From: Syngnathus acus
Lineage: Eukaryota; Chordata; Actinopteri; Syngnathiformes; Syngnathidae
Assembly (NCBI RefSeq): GCF_901709675.1
Contig: NC_051095.1
Span: 19,869,456 to 19,933,455 of the forward strand
Direction of reading: 5' to 3'
Length of the DNA: 64,000 nt
Shown piece after piece: positions 58,670-64,000 of this stretch; position 1 is the first letter of the stretch, and each line of letters starts with the position of its first letter. The notes under the pieces are model-generated. The model made no database searches. It was not told the origin of the DNA and worked only from the letters and a program-made list of their open reading frames with translations. A program made the translations under genes and the position numbers.

Positions 58670-58704
58670 TGAGATAGAAGAACAAAGATGCATTATTTGT
58701 ATTA

Positions 58705-58978
58705 CACCAGCTCAGTGGCCTAGTGGGAGAGTGGCCCTGAGACTGGAAGGTAGTGGGTTCAGACCCTGGCCGGGTCATACCAAAGACTATAAAAATGGGA
58801 CCCATTGCCTCCCTGCTTGGCACTCAGCATTAAGGGTTGGAATTGGGGGTTAGAGCACCAAATGATTCCCGAGCGCGGCCCCGCTGCTGCTCACTGCTCC
58901 CCTCTCCCCCAGGGGATGGGTTAAATGCAGAGGACAAATTTCACCACACCCAGATGTGTGTGTGACGATCATTGGGAA
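58705..58978 (+). mobile_element. tRNA-headed SINE, copy 3
   Basis: Opposite orientation to copies 1 and 2. It lacks about 20 nt between two GGGGATGG repeats in the body, consistent with slippage, and its box B has mutated (GGTTCAGACCC). It lies directly after the hAT miniature element. Confidence 0.82.
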
Positions 58979-60404
58979 TACATTTGTAATCAATTACCAG
59001 TGTTACCTTAGCATCACCAGGATCTACTGTACAAGGTAAAGGTAAAGGCAGTGACAGTGCAAAGCAAACAGCTTGGGATCTTTCAGGATTTTTACTTCCT
59101 CTAGGCTCTTTTCTGCTCAGGTTCACCTACTGCCTTGGCTCCCTGCCCACCTTCTGTTGAGATTTATTTCTGGAGCCCACCACCACCATCGTCCCACCTC
59201 CTCCTCGCTTATCCCTCCGTCCACGTCGGAGCCTTGCAGTGTGCGTTCTATCACAGTTCCCTTCCTTTCTTCTTGTTTTACTTTTGTGGCGGAATCTTCT
59301 CCCGTTCATTTTTGACCATTTGTCTGTGTGTCACCATGTGCTGCCTTAGTTTCATTATCACCTTCTTTGTGTACTTCTGTGAAATGCAAATATTTCAGTC
59401 TAGAATTGCAAAAAAAACTCAAATCATCTTCAGTTGGTTACAGATGCTCACAAAAAAAAAAAACAGTGACTCCCAAACTTTATTCAAGTAGAATTACTGA
59501 TACTTTTCACACATTATTCAAATGTGAGGGGAAAAAAAAGGTCAACAGACGTCCAGGCCAAGGAAGGAGCACGCTGTGTCTTGCCTTTCCTGCAGTCTTT
59601 CTCCACATGTCCATGTGTCATCTTTCGGCAATGGAATGTTGGACACGACAGACCAGGACAGCTTCCCTTTGCCTTCTGTCACAGCTCTAAAGGGCAAGTT
59701 ACAACATTCTATACATTTTACTCTCAATGTGCTCAATAATAATGAACACATAGGCCTTGTTTTCATGGAGGGTTGTTTTGATTAGTCGCATCTTCTGCCA
59801 TTTTCTAAACATGAATAAATCAAGATGGGGTTCTAAGGTACATAGGGTTGCTCAATTAATCGAATTTTAATCATGGTCACTTTTGGCTTCTACAATTATA
59901 TGAACTTTATATTCCATTATTTATTTCCACTGAAATGTGAGCTTCTGCATAATCAAGAGCGTTTTCAAGCAGTCGTCAGCCAACTGCCACAGGCAAACGC
60001 AAGGTTTAGCCTTCCTTCGTTAAGATACCAAAATAACAAGTGCGATAACATCATATTAAATCACTCTTGATAAACTTCAAGTTCTTTAATTTATTTTAAA
60101 AATCATCATTTATTCTAAAATGATATTCCTTTCATTTTAAAGTTCGAGTCTTAAGTTCTCATTTTGCACTGAAAACTGTTTAAAAGTAGTCTACCCGCCC
60201 TCACATAATGAACAATTGTGATTAATAATAATAATTATTGATTAATATCCTGATTCTCATTTTAGCGATAATTGTGCATCCCAACCAGCAAATCGTTTTA
60301 TGATATCATAAATCATGTGGTGGGGTGGGTGGGGTACTGAAATTTTATTATTCGGGTTTGGTGGACTCCGTATTTTATCCCTGCTTTTTACGGATCATGT
60401 TCTT

Positions 60405-60765
60405 TTCTTCTTTAAGGCACGATCTTCAACTCTCACCGGTGGAGCAATTCGCACCCAAGTGTGAAGAAATTCGGATGAGAATCAGCTCCTCCAAATCTAA
60501 GACGATAGTCCTCATGCTGAAAAGGGTTGAGTGCCCTCTCCAAGTCGAGAATGAAATACTGCCTCTATTGGAGGAGTTCAAGTGGAAGGGAAGAATGGAG
60601 CAGGAGATGGACAGGTGGATTGGTGTGATGTCTGCAGTGATGCAGACCCTGTATGAATTTGTTGTGATGAAGAAGGAGCTGAGCCAAAAGGAAAAGCTTT
60701 TAATTTAGCGGACACTCAACATTCCCACCCGTATCTATATCTAACTATGGATATTCAGGTACTTG
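60405..60765 (+). pseudogene. Non-LTR retrotransposon fragment (RT thumb region)
   Basis: The frame reads HDLQLSPVEQFAPKCEEIRM, RISSSKSKTIVLMLKR, LPLLEEFKWKG and AVMQTLYEFVVMKKELSQKE, ending at a stop at 60,708. The YLGVLF portion after EEFKW is deleted. Beyond the stop, NIPTRIYI continues the family. Confidence 0.65.
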
Positions 60766-60999
60766 CACATTTCAACCACAATGACATATGACTTGGACAG
60801 AACAGGATTTGAAGAGTGGACTCTTTGGTTTCAAGAAGGCCTGCTCTATCTCCTGAGCCACAGCCGCTCCGTAGTTTGATGTCTCTGGAACTAGTGTGAG
60901 TATGCCAGGGTCAGCCCTGATTATCTCCTCTATTTATCACCATGACTTGTCACCCCCACCCACTTATCTGATGTTGAACACCAAATTCAGACTGTTTGG

Positions 61000-62990
61000 A
61001 TTGATGTGGGCCGCAGCTCCCAGAGTACTAGAAAAGCATAGCACAGTCTACATCTTTATTCACTCTGCCTCCAGGCCATGTACTTTATTTTGCAGTGTTG
61101 ACACAAGACACCATAAGACACACTACACAACTTCTATAGACTATGAGATTGATTCCAAATTGACTGAAAGCGACAGTAGTCACTTTAATGAAGCAGTGGT
61201 TGGAAATGTAGGTAAACTGAGTTATTATTAATTTATTGATTACCTTCTTCATTAATTTGTTTTTTATATTTCTTTTGAGAAAATCAAAGACTTAAAAAAG
61301 CCGTTTTGGGAGACTCGTCCCTCTCTCTGACACATTACGGATAGTGCATAGTCTGAAATTTGTTACTCTATTGTGAAAATTTCCCAGAAAAATTCTTTGG
61401 AAGCCACAGTATTTCTGCACTTGCTGTATTGTGATTGACCGTGCTGGACAACCAAGTGCAACACAATGCAGACTTTATTGTAATGGTGGAGTTGCAGGAC
61501 AGCAGAACGGAAACCGGCTGGTGACTGAAGCTAGGCAGCAACGAGAAGCTGGCCTTGAACCCTAATGATAACACTACTTATAATTAATTAATAGTTATTG
61601 ATTAATTACACAGTTCTAGCAATGACTGATCAATTTTCATTCATTAGCCTTTCCTAGATGGTGATTTGTCAATCAAATTTATACCTCCATTAAGAAACAG
61701 TTATGCAGCAATGTAGATCTACTCGTAATAGTAGTTGACAGTTTGCGCAAGGTCAGTCCAGGCTGCTCTATTTATGTTCTTACAGGAAATGTTGATAGGG
61801 GTCCCGCAATGATGTTCCAAGATTTTTTTTCTTTTCTAAAAAGCTCTCCGCCAACATTTATTCAGTTGATATCTTTAAGAGACAGGGCTAATCTTGATTG
61901 TCTTCTTCTACCACAGCCCCTCCCCTTCCCAACCCTCCCCTGTCCTTAAAATCTTAAGGGTCAAAGATGTCATTTAAGGTAACACACAGGTCAGTCCGTC
62001 GTAATACCTCCAGCACCCTCCCACAATGCACACACAACAGGGCCTAGAAAATTCCACATTGCTACTACCTGTATACTAGTGTCATGTTAAAAAGCTTTTC
62101 TAATGTTTGTTTAGAAAATTCGGCCCCTGTAGTCAGTTTCAGTTAGCAACACGAAATTTGGTTTGCATGGCTATCATGTGCAGACCCAAAATATGCCGTA
62201 AAACACCATTTTGGTTCAGTGTCCAGTTTTTGTATCAAGTTGTCTCTTCAAGAAGCCAGTTTAATTTAGCGATGATTTTGTATCTCATAACTCGACGACC
62301 ACCAAATTTTTTAAAGAACCCACCGTACTGTAAAAGACACAGGGGGCAGCCATTTCACCTAGAAGAGACCGTGGTAGCTCACTTTTATGCAAATTTGAAA
62401 ATGCAGGCACAGAAATTAGCTTCACTTAACAATATGACATTTTGTAAGTTCATGAGTAGCCATCCTTGAAAATCCAGACGAATTCTGACGTTTTGGTTTG
62501 TGGTTTCCTTTTCGGGATAGTAACAACAAAATAGTTCAATACAATTCCAAACACCCTGAAGATTGCTGTAAGCATTCCACAGTGGCGGCATAATGTTTTT
62601 TTATTCCTACTCACATTTTTCAATATTTGAATATTTTTAAAAAATCAATAAAGATAGAAACTTTTAATATGTACAACTGAATCTGTACAGGCAGTTGGCA
62701 AGTCATCTGCTGCAGTTCAAACAAGCCCTTTCATGTAAGGTTTATTTGTCATTTTCTTCAGTAGATGAACGTATTTTGAAACATTGTTTGGCAGCAAAGT
62801 ATGACATTCTGAAATTCTAGGTACTGTAATTGGGGCAAAAAAATGGAGCAAGCTCCTACCTCAATTTGATGAACGGATGTAGTTTTGACATCAACAAAAA
62901 TAACAAATAATGTGCAATAAGCAGCAGTTGAAGCAGTTGAGTCCTTGCCCGGAGGCCTGCAGGCGCAATGGGGGGAAGCATGGTTGACAA
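61000..62990. other. Intergenic DNA
   Basis: AT-rich sequence with dispersed-repeat copies near 62.1-62.5 kb. No exon is supported. Confidence 0.45.
62100..62500 (+). repeat. Copies of the dispersed ACACGAAATTTGG repeat
   Basis: GTTAGCAACACGAAATTTGG, TTGCATGGCTATCATGTGC and GGGGGCAGCCATTTCACC place these among the same repeat group as the 4-5 kb and 46.6 kb copies. Confidence 0.4.
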
Positions 62991-63001
62991 TCTGGGCAAA
63001 A

Positions 63002-63032
63002 GGTGTGTGTGTTTGTGTGTGTGTGTGCGTGC

Positions 63033-63068
<36 letters not shown>
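63002..63068 (+). repeat. (GT)n microsatellite
   Basis: GT repeats with CGTGCGTGCG interruptions, just before a candidate exon. Confidence 0.95.
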
Positions 63069-63072
<4 letters not shown>

Positions 63073-63075
63073 CAG

Positions 63076-63141
63076 AGAGGAGGACCCGGGTGAGAAAAGG
63101 GTGGAGATGAGAGCTCTGTTGAGGGAGTGTCTTCTTGCATT
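63076..63141 (+). CDS. Candidate exon next to a (GT)n tract
   Basis: After a (GT)n tract ending TATGTCAG, an open frame codes EEDPGEKRVEMRALLRECLL. A GTATGT donor follows at 63,142. Joining to the segment at 63,248 keeps the frame. The acceptor is made of microsatellite sequence, and no family is recognised. Confidence 0.18.
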
Positions 63142-63247
63142 GTATGTGAAGCAAGTCAGAAGTTGTCTCAAGCAGAGACAAGTAGTTCCACATTAATTTT
63201 CTAAGCACCTATTTATCATTACTTTATTTATATCTATTTTGTTGCAG

Positions 63248-63320
63248 TGGATTCAACATCAACAAACCAAACATGGGACTAAATCACTTACACTGGATTT
63301 TGCAAGTTCCTGAGGTGTGA
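63248..63320 (+). CDS. Candidate terminal exon
   Basis: A strong acceptor (TATCTATTTTGTTGCAG) precedes a frame coding GFNINKPNMGLNHLHWILQV-PEV and stop. Phase agrees with the donor at 63,142 across a 106-nt intron. An AATAAA lies 330 nt after the stop at 63,651, and another at 63,955. No homology is recognised. One of three phases would match by chance. Confidence 0.22.
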
Positions 63321-63650
63321 GGACGACATTGACATCAGGTAGCGTTTATTCACTTCTTGGAGCCCTTAATCTTACCTGGGAAGTTCCTTACTCTGTCATT
63401 GTTAGGAGGGGAGGGGTACCTCAGTCAATTACTGACGCAAACATCTTGTTCAAAAGCCCTCACAAAAGAGGGACAAGGCGCTTGTCACTTCCCGAAAGCG
63501 CCCCACTTTAGTGTAGCTCAATTGTCACATGGAATGGATGTTACTATGCCTTAGAGACCACCCCCCAAAAGTTGACCTTTTGCAGTATTCTTTATATTTA
63601 TTGTATTACGTAGTTATGCTGTTGGAAATTGGTCAAGCTTCCACACATTC

Positions 63651-63656
63651 AATAAA
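63651..63656 (+). promoter_or_regulatory. AATAAA motif, possible poly(A) signal
   Basis: This AATAAA sits about 330 nt after the stop of the candidate terminal exon. In AT-rich sequence such motifs are common by chance. Confidence 0.2.
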
Positions 63657-64000
63657 TTAACTGCAAGCAGGCAATGTAGCTGCATGTAATCCACTAAACT
63701 GTCAATCATAGGGTGGACAATGACAGGGTGGACATTTTTGGCTAATATTAGCATTTTATGGGGACATGGTGGCCCTTCACTCTGGAACATGATTTTAATA
63801 CCAAGTTGACTGTTGTGATTAACAAATTAATTTGTAAAAACTTTATGGTTCAGCTGATATCTCACTACAAAAGAATGGACATTTGAGCTACACATAGCAA
63901 TGATAAAACCTAAGTGCAAATTTACTTGTTTTATGTAAACAATTGCATGTATGCAATAAAGACATAAATAAAAAATCATTTAATTTTGTTTAGCTACTTG

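Noticed and set aside
58705-58760. tRNA gene suggested by box A and box B
   Set aside because: The boxes belong to the head of a SINE; no cloverleaf with a proper anticodon arm follows.

Overview
The window is vertebrate nuclear DNA, almost certainly from a teleost fish. Coding sequence is sparse and split into short exons with GT-AG introns. The background is dense in fish-type repeats: V-SINE-like and tRNA-headed SINEs, hAT and piggyBac-like miniature transposons, the palindromic element beginning TACCGTAATTTTCGG, L2-like LINE pieces and a decayed Ty3/gypsy element. Long (CA)n and tetranucleotide tracts are also present. The species cannot be named from sequence alone.

One gene is secure: lman2 (VIP36), an L-type lectin cargo receptor, on the + strand. 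Its coding exons run from 40,996 to 48,782, with a poly(A) signal at 49,602. All expected parts are visible: signal peptide, lectin domain with every known sugar and calcium ligand, one transmembrane helix and a C-terminal KRFY ER-exit signal.

The main discovery is inside this gene. The exon carrying the calcium-binding loop is present twice in tandem (45,643-45,725 and 45,778-45,857), separated by a 52-nt intron. The reading frame survives only if exactly one copy is used. This is the layout of mutually exclusive alternative exons, and it would give two lectins differing in the loop that builds the sugar site.

Layout. 0-24 kb: repeats, plus weak signs of a minus-strand spliced gene (candidate exons at 8.4, 3.4, 2.8 and 0.35 kb, and a CpG-rich possible first exon at 23.7-24.0 kb). 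24.8-27.9 kb: dead gypsy element. 28.6-30.2 kb: a tandem duplication and a gutted LINE. 31.0 kb: an orphan TATA/CCAAT/AP-1-like promoter. 31.3-33.7 kb: miniature transposon, two near-identical SINEs and an L2-like LINE tail. 34.8-40.5 kb: a degenerate minisatellite built on GGGTTTCAA, with embedded (CA)n. 41.0-49.6 kb: lman2, with two oppositely oriented palindromic elements in intron 2. 51-64 kb: repeats, three LINE fragments, another SINE, and a possible terminal exon pair at 63.1-63.3 kb.

The many long open frames in microsatellites and repeats are not genes. Apart from lman2, all exon calls are hypotheses from splice-site quality, frame and phase.
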